A stretch of 64,000 nt of DNA from contig NZ_JACIJE010000002.1 of NCBI RefSeq assembly GCF_014199195.1, positions 1 through 64,000 on the forward strand. The letters are read 5' to 3'. Position 1 is the first letter of the stretch, and each line of letters begins with the position of its first letter. The DNA comes from Neoroseomonas alkaliterrae. Its GTDB lineage: Bacteria; Pseudomonadota; Alphaproteobacteria; Acetobacterales; Acetobacteraceae. Both the position numbers and the translations under genes were made by a program. The notes under the pieces are model-generated. The model was not told where the DNA came from, made no database searches, and worked only from the letters and a program-made list of their open reading frames with translations. Below, piece after piece: positions 49,048 to 58,229 of the stretch.

Positions 49048-49980
49048 TCAGCCGGCGCGCGGATGGGCGCGCCGCCAGGTGGCGAGCAGCGCCTCGGCAT
49101 CCACCGCGGTGTAGCGCTGCGTGGTCGAGAGGCTCGCATGGCCCAGCAGTTCCTGGATGGCGCGCAGATCCGCCCCGCCGCCCAGCAGATGCGTCGCGAA
49201 GGAATGGCGGAGCGCATGCGGCGTCGCGTGCTCGGGCAGGTTCGCGAGGCGGCGGAACGCCCGCAGCGCCCGCTGCGCGACCGCGGCATCGAGCCGCCTG
49301 CCGCGCGCGCCGATGAAGAGCGGGTCTCCGGGGGCGCCCGGCCCGCGCACGCGCAGATAGGCCGCGATCGCCTCCCGCACCGCGGGCAGCACCGGCACCA
49401 GCCGCGGCTTCGCGCCCTTGCCCATCACCCGCAGCGCCGCCTCGCCGCCGGGCAACGGCGCGTCGCCGAGGTTCAGCGCCAGCGCCTCCGCGATGCGCAG
49501 GCCCGCCCCGTAGAGCAGGGCGAAGAGCGCGACATCGCGCGCGGCCTGCATCGCCGGCCGCTCGTGCCGCCCGGTGGCATAGGCATCGCCCGCCTCGGTC
49601 GCCACCGCGCGCGCCTCTTCCGCGCTCAGCGCGCGCGGGATGGGCGGCTTCGGGCGCGGGCCGCGCAGCGCGCCGAGCGGCAGCGCCGCCATGCCGTGAT
49701 GGCGCGTGAGGTAGCGCAGGAAGCCGCGCACGGCGGCAAGCCGCCGCGCCCGCGTCGCGGTCGAATCCCCCTGCGCCGCCCGCTCGGCGAGGAAGCCGCG
49801 CAGATCGGCCGGCCGCAGCGCACCGAGCGCGGCGAGATCCGGCTCCCCGCCCAGGTGCCGCGCGAGGAAGCCGAGGAACTCGGCCACGTCGCGGCCGTAG
49901 GCCTCGAGCGTATTGGCGCTCGCCCGCCGTTCCCGCGCCAGCCAGGCGAGCCAGGCGGTGCGCGCCTGATCCCCCATCAT
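49048..49980 (-). CDS. xerC: tyrosine recombinase XerC
   Basis: 310 residues. SAM-like N-terminal domain (Glu-Arg-Arg-Ala-Ser-Ala-Asn-Thr-Leu-Glu-Ala-Tyr-Gly-Arg-Asp) and catalytic domain with Arg in Gly-Ala-Gly-Leu-Arg-Ile-Ala-Glu-Ala, Lys in Gly-Lys-Gly-Ala-Lys, His-Ala-Leu-Arg-His-Ser-Phe-Ala-Thr-His, and Tyr in Ser-Thr-Thr-Gln-Arg-Tyr-Thr. With XerD it resolves chromosome dimers at dif. Genomic position beside DUF484, transaldolase and priA supports housekeeping XerC rather than a phage integrase. Confidence 0.94.
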   Translation of the reverse strand: MMGDQARTAWLAWLARERRASANTLEAYGRDVAEFLGFLARHLGGEPDLAALGALRPADLRGFLAERAAQGDSTATRARRLAAVRGFLRYLTRHHGMAALPLGALRGPRPKPPIPRALSAEEARAVATEAGDAYATGRHERPAMQAARDVALFALLYGAGLRIAEALALNLGDAPLPGGEAALRVMGKGAKPRLVPVLPAVREAIAAYLRVRGPGAPGDPLFIGARGRRLDAAVAQRALRAFRRLANLPEHATPHALRHSFATHLLGGGADLRAIQELLGHASLSTTQRYTAVDAEALLATWRRAHPRAG

Positions 49981-49981
49981 T

Positions 49982-50665
49982 TCAGCGCGACAGGGCGGCG
50001 GCGACCGCGCGGCCGAGGAAGGCGAGCACGGCCACGCTCTGCCGCGCCGGCAGCGCCCCGGCCTCCCGCGCGCCGACGGCGATCAGCATCGGCGGCCCCG
50101 CCGCCATGGGCACGCGCGCCAGCGCATCTCGCACCACGAGCGGCGCCGCCTCGGCATGCAGCAGCGCCGTCTCGCTCGGGCTGGTGCGCACCACGGCGTC
50201 GCGCCCCCGCCCGATCAGCCGCGTGACACTGCCCGCGGGCAGCAGGCGCAGGCCGGCCGGGCGCGGCCCGTCCGCGGGGCCGCACCAGGGCTCGGCACAG
50301 AGCGTGCAGGTCTCGACGCCGAGCAGCGCCGGCACTTCCTGCGTCAGCGCCTCGATGACGTCCTGCGCGCGCATCAGCGCCAGCACCGCGAGGCGGATGC
50401 GCAGGCCGAGCCCGGCCCCGGCGCGCCCGGCCTCGACGGCGGCGCGCATCTCGGCCTCGATGGCGCGGGTGCGGCTGCGCTCGGCCTCGAGCATCGCGGC
50501 CATGTGGTCGGTCAGGTGCTCGCCATGCACCCGGCGCGGCGGCACGAGGATGCGGTAGATCTCGGGCCGCTCGGCCAGGAAGGCCGGGTTGGCGCGCAGG
50601 AAGGCCTCGACCTCCTCCGCCTGGAGGTCCTGCTGGACGTCCGGGACGGGGAGGCGTTCGCTCAC
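49982..50665 (-). CDS. DUF484 family GAF-like protein
   Basis: 227 residues from GTG 50665, overlapping the transaldolase stop (GTGA). N-terminal helix with [17 protein letters not shown], the DUF484 hallmark, then a coiled segment ([10 protein letters not shown]) and a GAF-like domain with Cys-Thr-Leu-Cys-Ala-Glu-Pro. Its stop lies one base before the xerC start. The DUF484-xerC pairing is widespread in proteobacteria; the protein's role is unknown. Confidence 0.85.
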   Translation of the reverse strand: MSERLPVPDVQQDLQAEEVEAFLRANPAFLAERPEIYRILVPPRRVHGEHLTDHMAAMLEAERSRTRAIEAEMRAAVEAGRAGAGLGLRIRLAVLALMRAQDVIEALTQEVPALLGVETCTLCAEPWCGPADGPRPAGLRLLPAGSVTRLIGRGRDAVVRTSPSETALLHAEAAPLVVRDALARVPMAAGPPMLIAVGAREAGALPARQSVAVLAFLGRAVAAALSR

Positions 50666-51318
50666 AGGATGCTTTGCCCCGTCTTCTTCCAGTCGGCCAG
50701 GAAGGCCTCGAGGCCGCGATCGGTCAGCGGATGCTTGAGCAGCATGCGGATCACGCCCGGCGGCAGCGTCGCCACATGGGCGCCGAGCTTCGCCGATTCC
50801 ACGAGGTGGATCGGGTGGCGGACCGAGGCGACGAGAACCTCGGTCTTCAACTGAGGATAGTTGCGGTAGATCTGGATGATGTCCGCGATCAGCCGCATGC
50901 CGTCGGTGGAGATGTCGTCGAGCCGGCCCACGAAGGGAGAGATGAAGGTCGCCCCGGCCTTGGCCGCGAGCAGCGCCTGCGCGGCGCTGAAGCACAGCGT
51001 CACGTTGACCATCGCGCCCTCGCCGGCGAGCGTGCGGCAGGCGACGAGTCCGGCCTCGGTCAGCGGCACCTTCACCGCAACGTTCGGCGCGATGGCGCGC
51101 AGCGCGCGGCCCTCGGCGATCATGCCGGCGGCGTCGGTGGCGGTGACCTCGGCGCTCACCGGGCCCTGCGTGATGGCGCAGATCTCGGCGATCACCTCCT
51201 TGAAGTCGCGGCCGGATTTCGCGACCAGGGAGGGGTTGGTGGTGACACCGTCCACGAGGCCGGCCTCCGCGAGCGAGCGGATCTCGGCGACCTCGGCGGT
51301 ATCGACGAAGAACTTCAT
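50662..51318 (-). CDS. fsa: transaldolase / fructose-6-phosphate aldolase family
   Basis: 218 residues, the short (TalC/FSA) form. Opening Met-Lys-Phe-Phe-Val-Asp-Thr-Ala and Asp-Gly-Val-Thr-Thr-Asn-Pro-Ser-Leu are family signatures; Lys83 (Val-Ala-Val-Lys-Val-Pro-Leu-Thr) forms the Schiff base; [11 protein letters not shown] follows. It transfers or splits dihydroxyacetone units in the pentose phosphate pathway. Whether transaldolase or aldolase activity dominates cannot be read here. First gene of a run fsa-DUF484-xerC, divergent from priA. Confidence 0.93.
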   Translation of the reverse strand: MKFFVDTAEVAEIRSLAEAGLVDGVTTNPSLVAKSGRDFKEVIAEICAITQGPVSAEVTATDAAGMIAEGRALRAIAPNVAVKVPLTEAGLVACRTLAGEGAMVNVTLCFSAAQALLAAKAGATFISPFVGRLDDISTDGMRLIADIIQIYRNYPQLKTEVLVASVRHPIHLVESAKLGAHVATLPPGVIRMLLKHPLTDRGLEAFLADWKKTGQSIL

Positions 51319-51390
51319 GCGATGGACCTTCCAGCGGCAGTCTGCGGCCGTTCATGGCGGCTGGTTGTGCTGAGGGCCACAGTCTAGCCG

Positions 51391-53610
51391 ATGGGGGCGG
51401 CCGCGGACATGGAGGAGGGCGCGGCGGGCGGGAGTGTTGCCCGCGGGGCACGCCTGAGGGTGCTGTTGCCGCTGCCGCTGGCCGACGCCTACGACTACCG
51501 CGCCCCGGCCGGCCCGCCGCCGCCGGCCGGCTCCTTCGTGCTGGTGCCGCTCGGCACGCGGCGCGCCATCGGGGTGGTCTGGGACGGGGAGGCGGATTCG
51601 CGCCTGCCCGAATCGCGCCTGCGGGCTGTGATCGAGGTGCTCGACGCCCCGCCCATGACCGCGACGCTGCGCCGCTTCGTGGACTGGGTGGCTGCCTACA
51701 CGCTCAGCCCACCCGGGGCGGTTCTGCGCATGGCCATGAGCGCGCCGGCCGCGCTCGAACCCCCCGCGCCGCAGGCCGGCTGGCGGCTCGCTTCCGCGCC
51801 GGAGGGTGCGCGGATCACGCCCGCGCGGCGGCGGGTGCTCGACCTTCTCGCCGATGGGCGGCCGCGGGCCGGGGGCGAGATCGCCGAGGCCGCCGGCGTC
51901 ACCCCCGCCGTGCTGCGCGGCATGGCCGAGGCCGGTCTCATCGCCCCCGCGCTGCTGCCCCACCGGCCCCGCTTCGCCCCGCCCGATCCGGCGCGGCCGG
52001 GCCCCGCCCTCGGGCCCGAACAACAGGCCGCGGCCGACCTGCTGCGCGAGGCGGCCGGGCGGCGGGCCTTCTCGACCACCCTGCTGACCGGCGTGACCGG
52101 CTCTGGCAAGACCGAGGTCTATTTCGAGGCCATCGCCGAGACGCTGCGCAGCGGCCGCCAGGCGCTGGTCCTGCTGCCCGAGATCGCGCTCTCCGCCCAG
52201 TGGCTCGAACGCTTCCGCGCCCGCTTCGGCGCCGCGCCGGCGCTGTGGCATTCGGAACTGACCGCGCGCACCCGCCGCGACACCTGGCGGGCGGTGGCGG
52301 AGGGGCAGGCTCCGGTGCTGGTCGGCGCCCGTTCCGCCCTGTTCCTGCCCTTCCCCGATCTCGGCCTGATCGTGGTGGACGAGGAGCACGAGACCGCCTT
52401 CAAGCAGGAGGAGGGCGTCGTCTATCACGCGCGCGACATGGCGGTGGTGCGGGCGCGGCTATCGGAGGCCGCCTGCGTGCTGGCCAGCGCCACGCCCTCG
52501 CTCGAGAGCGTGACCAATGCCGCGACCGGGCGCTACGCCTCGGTCCATCTGCCGGCCCGGCACGGCGGCGCGGCGATGCCGCAGGTGACGCTGGTGGACC
52601 TGCGCCGCAGCCCGCCCGAGCGCGGCCGCTTCCTCTCCCCCCCGCTCGTCGCCGCGGTGGGGGAGACGCTGGCGCGCGGGGAACAGGCGATGCTGTTCCT
52701 CAACCGCCGCGGCTATGCGCCCATGACCCTGTGCCGCGCCTGCGGCCACCGCCTGCGCTGCCCCAACTGCACCGCCTGGCTGGTCGAGCACCGCGCCGCG
52801 CGCCGGCTGCAATGCCACCATTGCGGCCATGCCGAGGCCCCGCCCGAGGCCTGCCCCTCCTGCGGGGCGCCGCATTCCACCGTGCCCATCGGCCCCGGAG
52901 TCGAGCGCGTGCTCGAGGAGGCCTCCGCCCTCTGGCCCGAGGCGCGGCGGCTCGTCATGGCCTCGGACACCATCGCCGGCCCGGCGGCCGCGGCGGCGGC
53001 CGCGGCGGCGATCCGCGACCGCGAGGTGGACCTGCTGATCGGCACCCAGATCGTCGCCAAGGGCTGGCACTTCCCGCATCTGACGCTGGTGGGCGTGGTG
53101 GATGCGGATCTCGGCCTCGCCGGGGGCGACCTGCGCGCGGCGGAGCGGACCTTCCAGCTCCTGCACCAGGTCGCGGGGCGGGCGGGGCGGGAGGAGCATC
53201 CGGGCCGCGTGCTACTGCAGACCTTCGCCCCCGAGCATGCGGTGATGCAGGCGCTGGTCTCGGGCGACCTCGACGCCTTCATGGCGGCCGAGGCCGAGGC
53301 CCGCCGCCCGGGCCACTGGCCGCCCTTCGGGCGCCTGGCCGCGCTGATCGTCAGCGCGGAGGAGGATCGCGCCGCGGATCGCGTGGCGCGCGACCTCGGC
53401 CTGGCCGCGCCGGGCGGGGAGGGGGTGGAAGTGCTCGGCCCCGCGCCGGCGCCGCTCGCCATCCTGCGCGGGCGGCACCGGCGCCGCCTGCTGCTCAAGA
53501 CGCGGCGGGACATCGCGGTGCAGCCGCTGCTGCGCGCGTGGCTCGCCCGCGTCGAGGTGCCGGGCCATGTGCGCGTGCAGGTGGACGTGGACCCGGTGGG
53601 CTTCCTCTGA
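51391..53610 (+). CDS. priA: primosomal helicase PriA
   Basis: 739 residues. N-terminal 3'-end-binding domain (Ala-Asp-Ala-Tyr-Asp-Tyr-Arg-Ala-Pro), Walker A Gly-Val-Thr-Gly-Ser-Gly-Lys-Thr at 234-241, Asp-Glu-Glu-His later, a zinc region with paired Cys-x-x-Cys (Cys-Arg-Ala-Cys, Cys-Pro-Asn-Cys, Cys-His-His-Cys, Cys-Pro-Ser-Cys) and Gly-Thr-Gln-Ile-Val-Ala-Lys-Gly. It reloads the replisome at stalled forks. Divergent from fsa across 72 bases. The first residues to about 15 are variable; Met7 could also start. Confidence 0.95.
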   Translation: MGAAADMEEGAAGGSVARGARLRVLLPLPLADAYDYRAPAGPPPPAGSFVLVPLGTRRAIGVVWDGEADSRLPESRLRAVIEVLDAPPMTATLRRFVDWVAAYTLSPPGAVLRMAMSAPAALEPPAPQAGWRLASAPEGARITPARRRVLDLLADGRPRAGGEIAEAAGVTPAVLRGMAEAGLIAPALLPHRPRFAPPDPARPGPALGPEQQAAADLLREAAGRRAFSTTLLTGVTGSGKTEVYFEAIAETLRSGRQALVLLPEIALSAQWLERFRARFGAAPALWHSELTARTRRDTWRAVAEGQAPVLVGARSALFLPFPDLGLIVVDEEHETAFKQEEGVVYHARDMAVVRARLSEAACVLASATPSLESVTNAATGRYASVHLPARHGGAAMPQVTLVDLRRSPPERGRFLSPPLVAAVGETLARGEQAMLFLNRRGYAPMTLCRACGHRLRCPNCTAWLVEHRAARRLQCHHCGHAEAPPEACPSCGAPHSTVPIGPGVERVLEEASALWPEARRLVMASDTIAGPAAAAAAAAAIRDREVDLLIGTQIVAKGWHFPHLTLVGVVDADLGLAGGDLRAAERTFQLLHQVAGRAGREEHPGRVLLQTFAPEHAVMQALVSGDLDAFMAAEAEARRPGHWPPFGRLAALIVSAEEDRAADRVARDLGLAAPGGEGVEVLGPAPAPLAILRGRHRRRLLLKTRRDIAVQPLLRAWLARVEVPGHVRVQVDVDPVGFL

Positions 53611-53720
53611 CCGGGCACCGGCCTGCCTGAGACGGGCCGCGCCCTTCCTGCGCGCGGCCGGCCCGCGCGCCGAGCGAGCGGACCGAAGGCGGAGACCGCC
53701 CGCCGCCTGCGCCTCGCGCC

Positions 53721-54686
53721 TTACCGCCGGCCGTTGCGCCGCTGCTCCGGGTGCAGCGTCTTGCCGAGGATATGCGCGCTGTTGCCGATCACATGCGCGG
53801 TGGACCCGACGATCAGCGGGTCGGGCTCGTGCACCACGCTCGTGTCCTTGCCCTCGTAGGGCAGGTGGAACAGGAAGTGGCGCATCGCCTCGATGCGCGC
53901 GCGGCGCTTGTCGTCGGACTTCACGATGGTCCAGGGCGCGTCGGCGGTGTCCGTGTAGAAGAACATCGCCTCCTTGGCCTCGGTGTAGTCGTCCCACTTG
54001 TCGAGGCTCGCCTTGTCGATCGGGCTGAGCTTCCACTGCTTCAGCGGGTCGGTCTCGCGCGCCTTGAAGCGGCGGGCCTGCTCCTCGCGCGTGACGCTGA
54101 ACCAGAACTTGAAGAGCCTGAGGCCGGAGCGCACCAGCATGCGCTCCAGCTCGGGCGCCTGGCGCATGAACTCCAGGTATTCGGCCGGCTTGCAGAAGCC
54201 CATGACGCGCTCGACGCCGGCGCGATTGTACCAGGAGCGGTCGAAGAAGACGATCTCGCCCCCGCTCGGCAGGCGGCTGACGTAGCGCTGGAAGTACCAC
54301 TGCGAGCGTTCCTGCTCGCTCGGCTTTTCCAGCGCCACGATGCGGGCGCCGCGCGGGTTCAGGTGCTCCATGAAGCGCTTGATGGTGCCGCCCTTGCCGG
54401 CGGCGTCGCGGCCCTCGAAGAGCACGGTCACGCGCTCGTTGGCCGCCTTGATCCAGGACTGCGCCTTCAGCAGCTCGACCTGCAGGGGCATGATGCGCGT
54501 GACGTATTCCTTCTCCGTCAGGCGCGTCGCGTAGGGGTAGGCGCCGGATTCGAAGGCGCGGCGGATGGCCTCGGGGTCGCGCGACGGGCGCGGCGGGCGC
54601 CGTTCGGGCGCGCCGAGCGCGGCGGCGGCGGAGGCGATGGAGCGCGCGCCGTCGTCCTCTGCGGGCGGGATTCTGTCCTGGTCCAT
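53721..54686 (-). CDS. ppk2: polyphosphate kinase 2, single domain
   Basis: 321 residues. Walker A Gly-Arg-Asp-Ala-Ala-Gly-Lys-Gly-Gly at 92-100 and the lid/Walker B stretch Phe-Phe-Asp-Arg-Ser-Trp-Tyr-Asn-Arg-Ala-Gly near 147-157. The intact Arg-Ser-Trp-Tyr-Asn-Arg set fits class I PPK2, which converts NDP to NTP with polyphosphate. N-terminal 40 residues look disordered. A TTGA-N6-TCAA FNR-type box lies 63 bases before the start, suggesting control by oxygen. It is the second PPK2-family gene in the window, after pap. Confidence 0.93.
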   Translation of the reverse strand: MDQDRIPPAEDDGARSIASAAAALGAPERRPPRPSRDPEAIRRAFESGAYPYATRLTEKEYVTRIMPLQVELLKAQSWIKAANERVTVLFEGRDAAGKGGTIKRFMEHLNPRGARIVALEKPSEQERSQWYFQRYVSRLPSGGEIVFFDRSWYNRAGVERVMGFCKPAEYLEFMRQAPELERMLVRSGLRLFKFWFSVTREEQARRFKARETDPLKQWKLSPIDKASLDKWDDYTEAKEAMFFYTDTADAPWTIVKSDDKRRARIEAMRHFLFHLPYEGKDTSVVHEPDPLIVGSTAHVIGNSAHILGKTLHPEQRRNGRR

Positions 54687-54748
54687 CGGGCTCGGCCTCG
54701 CCTGTCACATGCGGGCTGTCATGCAGACGTCACGGAACGGACATGTCC

Positions 54749-54762
54749 TTGACCTCCCTCAA
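54749..54762 (-). promoter_or_regulatory. FNR-type box upstream of ppk2
   Basis: TTGAGGGAGGTCAA on the minus strand (TTGA-N6-TCAA, 8 of 10 matches to TTGAT-N4-ATCAA), 63 bases before the ppk2 start and touching the end of the metallophosphatase gene. It shares 19 of 22 bases, including flanks, with the box at 60714-60727 beside the fnr gene. Confidence 0.65.
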
Positions 54763-55502
54763 TCCAGCAGCGCATCGAGGGGGAAATCCTGCCATGCGAG
54801 CGCGCCACCCTTGCCCGCGCCGGTGTCGAGGAAGACCACGCGCCCGCCCCGCGCGCCGCCCAGCACCGCGGGCCGCCCGTCCTTCGAGCGGTTGTCGTGC
54901 CCGACCAGCACGGTCATGCCGGCCGGCACATGGTCCACCCAGCCGGTCAGGCGGATCGGGAAGCCGTCGGGTCCGCGCCGGCTGGTGACCTGGCCGTAGA
55001 TGGCGCGGCCGACATGCCCTTCGGGCCGCGTCGCGCCGGCATCGGGTGGCGGGGGGTGCAGCAGCATCCCGTCATGGAAGGCGGCATGGACGCAGAACAG
55101 CGGCCCGAGTCGCAGCCAGGCCGGCGCGCGGCCGATCTCGGCCACGGCGCGGGCGGCGAGCGGCCCGGCATCGGGCGCGGCGGCGATCTGCGCGAGCGTT
55201 CGCCCGAGCCCCGCCGCCTCCACCCGCACGGCGCCGCCGGTCAGCGCGCGCCTGAGCTTGTGGTCGTGGTTGCCGAGCAGGAACAGCCCGCGCCCGGCAT
55301 CGAGCAGCCCGAACATCGCGCGCAGCACCGCCGGGCTGTCCGGGCCGTGGTCGGTGAGGTCCCCGAGCTGCACGAGGAACAGCCCGGCCGCCTCGGCGCC
55401 GGCGATGGCGGCGGCGAAGCCCTTCGCATCGCCGTGCACGTCGCCGACCACGCGGATGCCGCGAAAGCCCGCCTCGCGCAGCGCCCTTGGTGTGGGGCTC
55501 AC
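54759..55502 (-). CDS. calcineurin-like metallophosphoesterase
   Basis: 247 residues from GTG 55502 (GTGA overlap with the photolyase stop). Metal motifs in order: Gly-Asp-Val-His-Gly near 20, Gly-Asp-Leu-Thr-Asp-His-Gly-Pro-Asp-Ser near 47, Gly-Asn-His-Asp-His-Lys near 78, and later His in Phe-Cys-Val-His-Ala and Gly-His-Asp-Asn. The set is that of protein-phosphatase-like or PrpA/ApaH-type phosphoesterases. Substrate unknown. Coupled to the photolyase gene. Confidence 0.88.
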   Translation of the reverse strand: MSPTPRALREAGFRGIRVVGDVHGDAKGFAAAIAGAEAAGLFLVQLGDLTDHGPDSPAVLRAMFGLLDAGRGLFLLGNHDHKLRRALTGGAVRVEAAGLGRTLAQIAAAPDAGPLAARAVAEIGRAPAWLRLGPLFCVHAAFHDGMLLHPPPPDAGATRPEGHVGRAIYGQVTSRRGPDGFPIRLTGWVDHVPAGMTVLVGHDNRSKDGRPAVLGGARGGRVVFLDTGAGKGGALAWQDFPLDALLD

Positions 55503-56929
55503 GCCGCCTCGCCGCCCTTGATGGCGGCGAAGGCCGCGAGCGCGCGCGCGCGCCCCTCGGCGAGGTCCACCAGCGGCGCCGGCCAGTCGCGGCCGATCAC
55601 GATGCCGGCCTCGCGCAGCACGGCCTCGGGCGCCTCGTGCGGGCGGTGGATGAAGCGGTCGGGCAGGCGCGCGAGTTCGGGGCACCAGCGCCGCACATAG
55701 GCGCCCTCCGGGTCGAACTTCTCACCCTGCAGGACGGGGTTGAAGATGCGGAAATAGGGCGCCGCATCGGCCCCGCAGCCGGCCACCCATTGCCAGGAGG
55801 CGCAGTTGTTCGCGAGGTCGGCATCCACCAGCGTGTCCCAGAACCAGGCCTCGCCCGCCTGCCAGGGCTGCAGCAGGTGCTTCACGAGGAAGGAGGCGGC
55901 GATCATCCGCACCCGGTTGTGCATCCAGCCGGTGCGCCAGAGTTCGCGCATGCCCGCATCCACGATGGGATAGCCGGTGCGGCCACGCTGCCAGGCGCGC
56001 AGCAGGGCGGCGTCCTCGCGCCAGGGGAAGGCCGCGAATTCCGGGCGCAGCGGGGTGTCCACCATCTCCGGCCGGTGCCAGAGCAGGTGGTGGGAGAATT
56101 CCCGCCAGAGCAGCTCCTTGAGGAAGGTCTCGAGCCCCGCCCCGCCCTTCTCGCGGGCCGCGTGCCAGACCTGGCGCGGGGAGATCTCGCCGAGATGCAG
56201 GTGCGGCGAGAGGCCGGATGTTCCCCACGCCACGCCGGGCATGTTGCGCCGCGCGGCGTAGCGGTCGAGCCCGTGTTCGAGAAAGGCGGCAAGCCGCGCA
56301 TGGGCGCCGGACTCGCCGGGCGTCCAGTGCTCGCGGAACTCCGCCGCCCAGTCCGGCACGGGCGGCGCCGGCAGCAGGCCGAGCCCATCGAGCGGCAGGC
56401 CCGAAGGTGCCCCGGCCGCCGGTCTCAGCCTCCCGGGCGCGGGCAGCGGCGGGGGCAGGCCCTCGAGCAGCGCGAACACGGCGCGGGAGAACGGGGTATA
56501 GACGCCATAGGGCCTGCCTTCCCCGGTGCGGACGCGGTGCGGCTCGTGCAGCAGCGCGTTGCGGTGCAGGACGAGGCGCCGGCCGGTGGCCTCGAGCGCG
56601 GCATGCGTCGCGGCGTCGCGGCTGCGGGCGAGGGGCTCGGTCTGCCGCCCGGCATGGACCTCGGTGGCGCCGATCTCCGCTGCGAGGCGGGGGATGATCT
56701 CCCGCGCATCGCCGCGCAGGATCACGAGCGGCGCGCCGCGTTCGGCCAGCGCCCCGGCCAGCGCGGCGAGGCTGTGATGCAGCCACCAGCGCGCCGCTCC
56801 GCCGGGCGCGCGGGGGCCGTCCTCGAACACGAAGACCGGCAGGACGGGGCGCTCCGCCGCGACGGCGAGGACGGGGTTGTCCCCCAGGCGGAGGTCCTGG
56901 CGGAACCAGAGGATCGCGGGATCGGTCAT
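55499..56929 (-). CDS. phrB: deoxyribodipyrimidine photolyase
   Basis: 476 residues. N-terminal antenna domain (Ile-Leu-Trp-Phe-Arg-Gln-Asp-Leu-Arg-Leu-Gly-Asp-Asn) and FAD domain with Trp-Gly-Thr-Ser-Gly-Leu-Ser-Pro-His-Leu-His-Leu-Gly, Arg-Glu-Phe-Ser-His-His, and Trp-Met-His-Asn-Arg-Val-Arg-Met-Ile-Ala-Ala-Ser-Phe-Leu-Val-Lys. Asn-Asn-Cys-Ala-Ser-Trp-Gln-Trp follows. It repairs UV pyrimidine dimers with blue light. Length and motifs match class I CPD photolyases. Immediately upstream of the metallophosphatase, overlapping it by four bases. Confidence 0.95.
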   Translation of the reverse strand: MTDPAILWFRQDLRLGDNPVLAVAAERPVLPVFVFEDGPRAPGGAARWWLHHSLAALAGALAERGAPLVILRGDAREIIPRLAAEIGATEVHAGRQTEPLARSRDAATHAALEATGRRLVLHRNALLHEPHRVRTGEGRPYGVYTPFSRAVFALLEGLPPPLPAPGRLRPAAGAPSGLPLDGLGLLPAPPVPDWAAEFREHWTPGESGAHARLAAFLEHGLDRYAARRNMPGVAWGTSGLSPHLHLGEISPRQVWHAAREKGGAGLETFLKELLWREFSHHLLWHRPEMVDTPLRPEFAAFPWREDAALLRAWQRGRTGYPIVDAGMRELWRTGWMHNRVRMIAASFLVKHLLQPWQAGEAWFWDTLVDADLANNCASWQWVAGCGADAAPYFRIFNPVLQGEKFDPEGAYVRRWCPELARLPDRFIHRPHEAPEAVLREAGIVIGRDWPAPLVDLAEGRARALAAFAAIKGGEAA

Positions 56930-56982
56930 GGCGACGAATGTGGGATGCCCCGGCGCGCGTCAATCGGGGCTCGGCTTGAGGC

Positions 56983-57023
56983 TTGCGCGATAATCACAGT
57001 TTCCTTATATTCGGATGACCGAA
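56983..57023 (+). promoter_or_regulatory. promoter with overlapping inverted repeat, sulfur transporter genes
   Basis: A -35-like TTGCGC (56983-56988) and -10-like TATATT (57006-57011) are 17 bases apart, a good sigma70-type promoter. The inverted repeat TTCGG-atga-CCGAA (57010-57023) covers the -10 end and the likely transcription start, a typical repressor position; the regulator is unknown. ATG follows at 57049 with AGGAG before it. Confidence 0.55.
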
Positions 57024-57048
57024 CTGACTGGAGCAAGGAGCCCCCACC

Positions 57049-57612
57049 ATGAGTGGCCTCGCCCTTCGCCAGGCCCTGCCGGCAGCCTCCCCGCGCGAGG
57101 AAGCCGCTGCGGGGCGCTGGAACCCCTATCTGATCGGCGCCGGCATCGGCGTCCTGTCCTGGCTGGTCTTCGTCATCGTCGCCGCGCCGATCGGCATCAC
57201 CACCGCCGGCGCGCAGGTCGCGGGCGGCATCGCGGCGCTGTTCGTCGGGCAGGAGGCGGTCTCCGCCAATGCCTACTGGGCGCGCAACCCGATGCGCCTC
57301 GACTACGGCACGCTGTTCCTGATCGGCACGGCGGCGGGCGCCTTCCTCTCGGCGCTCGCGCGCGGCAGCCTGCGGGTCGAGCACGTGCCCACGGTCTGGG
57401 CCGAGCGTTTCGGTCCCTCCGTCGCGCGGCGCTTCGCCTGGGCCTTCATCGGCGGGGCGATCATCATGTTCGCCTCGCGCCTCGCCAATGGCTGCACTTC
57501 CGGCAACGGCATCTCGCAGAGCCTGCAGATGGCCGTGGTCGGCTGGACCTTCTTCGCCACCATGTTCGCCTCGGGCGTCGCCACGGCGTGGCTGATGTTC
57601 CGCGGCCGCTGA
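57049..57612 (+). CDS. YeeE/YedE family sulfur transporter, N-terminal half
   Basis: 187 residues with about four membrane helices (Trp-Leu-Val-Phe-Val-Ile-Val-Ala-Ala near 30-45; Thr-Leu-Phe-Leu-Ile-Gly; Ile-Ile-Met-Phe; Phe-Phe-Ala-Thr-Met-Phe). It carries Ser-Arg-Leu-Ala-Asn-Gly-Cys-Thr-Ser-Gly-Asn-Gly-Ile-Ser, the cysteine motif of thiosulfate-type YeeE channels. In many bacteria one polypeptide holds both halves; here the second half is a separate gene 16 bases downstream. A promoter with an inverted repeat precedes it. Confidence 0.88.
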   Translation: MSGLALRQALPAASPREEAAAGRWNPYLIGAGIGVLSWLVFVIVAAPIGITTAGAQVAGGIAALFVGQEAVSANAYWARNPMRLDYGTLFLIGTAAGAFLSALARGSLRVEHVPTVWAERFGPSVARRFAWAFIGGAIIMFASRLANGCTSGNGISQSLQMAVVGWTFFATMFASGVATAWLMFRGR

Positions 57613-57628
57613 GGGAGGCAGACGCATC

Positions 57629-58192
57629 ATGTTCCCCGTCGCCAAGGAAACCGCTCTCTGGCTCGCGCCGCTCTTCGGCCTCGCCTTCGGCTGGCTGCTC
57701 GAGCGCGGGCGCGTGCTCGACTACAACGTCATCGTCAACCAGCTGCGGCTGCGCGACTTCACCGTGCTCAAGGTCATGCTGACCGCGGTCGTGGTCGGCG
57801 GCATCGGCGTCTTCGTGCTGGTGCAGATGGGCGAGGCGCGCTGGCACCTGCGCGACGCCAACATGGGCGGCGTGGTGCTCGGCGGGCTGCTGTTCGGCGT
57901 GGGCATGGCGATCTACGGCTACTGCCCGGGCACCGGGCTCGCCGCGGCCGCGACCGGGCGCACCCATGCGCTGGTGGGCGTGCTCGGCATGATCGCCGGC
58001 GCCATCGCCTATGCCTATGCCTTCGAGTGGCTGCGCGGCACCGTGCTCGCCTGGTGGAACCTCGGCCGGGTCACGCTGGCCGACATCACCGGCCAGCCGC
58101 TCTGGGTGCTCTATGCGGTGCTCGCGGTCGTCGCGCTCGGCGTCTTCGCGGCTATCGAGCGTTGGGAGGCCGGCCGCCGCACTGCGGGCTGA
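57629..58192 (+). CDS. YeeE/YedE family sulfur transporter, C-terminal half
   Basis: 187 residues, about five membrane helices. The second cysteine motif Gly-Tyr-Cys-Pro-Gly-Thr-Gly near residue 98 completes the transporter formed with the upstream gene (both halves meet in the membrane with their cysteines lining the path). Hydrophobic stretches include Val-Met-Leu-Thr-Ala-Val-Val-Val-Gly-Gly and Leu-Tyr-Ala-Val-Leu-Ala-Val-Val. Substrate probably thiosulfate or another reduced sulfur species; not read from sequence. A hairpin lies 18 bases after the stop. Confidence 0.88.
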   Translation: MFPVAKETALWLAPLFGLAFGWLLERGRVLDYNVIVNQLRLRDFTVLKVMLTAVVVGGIGVFVLVQMGEARWHLRDANMGGVVLGGLLFGVGMAIYGYCPGTGLAAAATGRTHALVGVLGMIAGAIAYAYAFEWLRGTVLAWWNLGRVTLADITGQPLWVLYAVLAVVALGVFAAIERWEAGRRTAG

Positions 58193-58209
58193 GGCCGGGG
58201 CTCTATGTG

Positions 58210-58227
58210 CCGCCCCTGCGGGGGCGG
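58210..58227. terminator. GC-rich hairpin between convergent genes
   Basis: CCGCCCC-TGCG-GGGGCGG, a perfect 7-bp stem with a four-base loop, lies between the convergent yeeE-type gene (stop 58192) and the beta-CASP gene (stop 58230). Its position suits a bidirectional terminator; a T-run is lacking. Confidence 0.5.
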
Positions 58228-58229
58228 GC

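Noticed and set aside
49048-49980. XerC considered as an integrase of the element
   Set aside because: It lies in the conserved chromosomal order with DUF484, transaldolase and priA, 6.4 kb beyond the tRNA, with housekeeping-type motifs.
56991-57023. BigR/SqrR-type sulfide-responsive site upstream of the YeeE/YedE pair
   Set aside because: The visible dyad TTCGG-N4-CCGAA does not match the AT-rich BigR consensus as I know it; only an unassigned operator is claimed.
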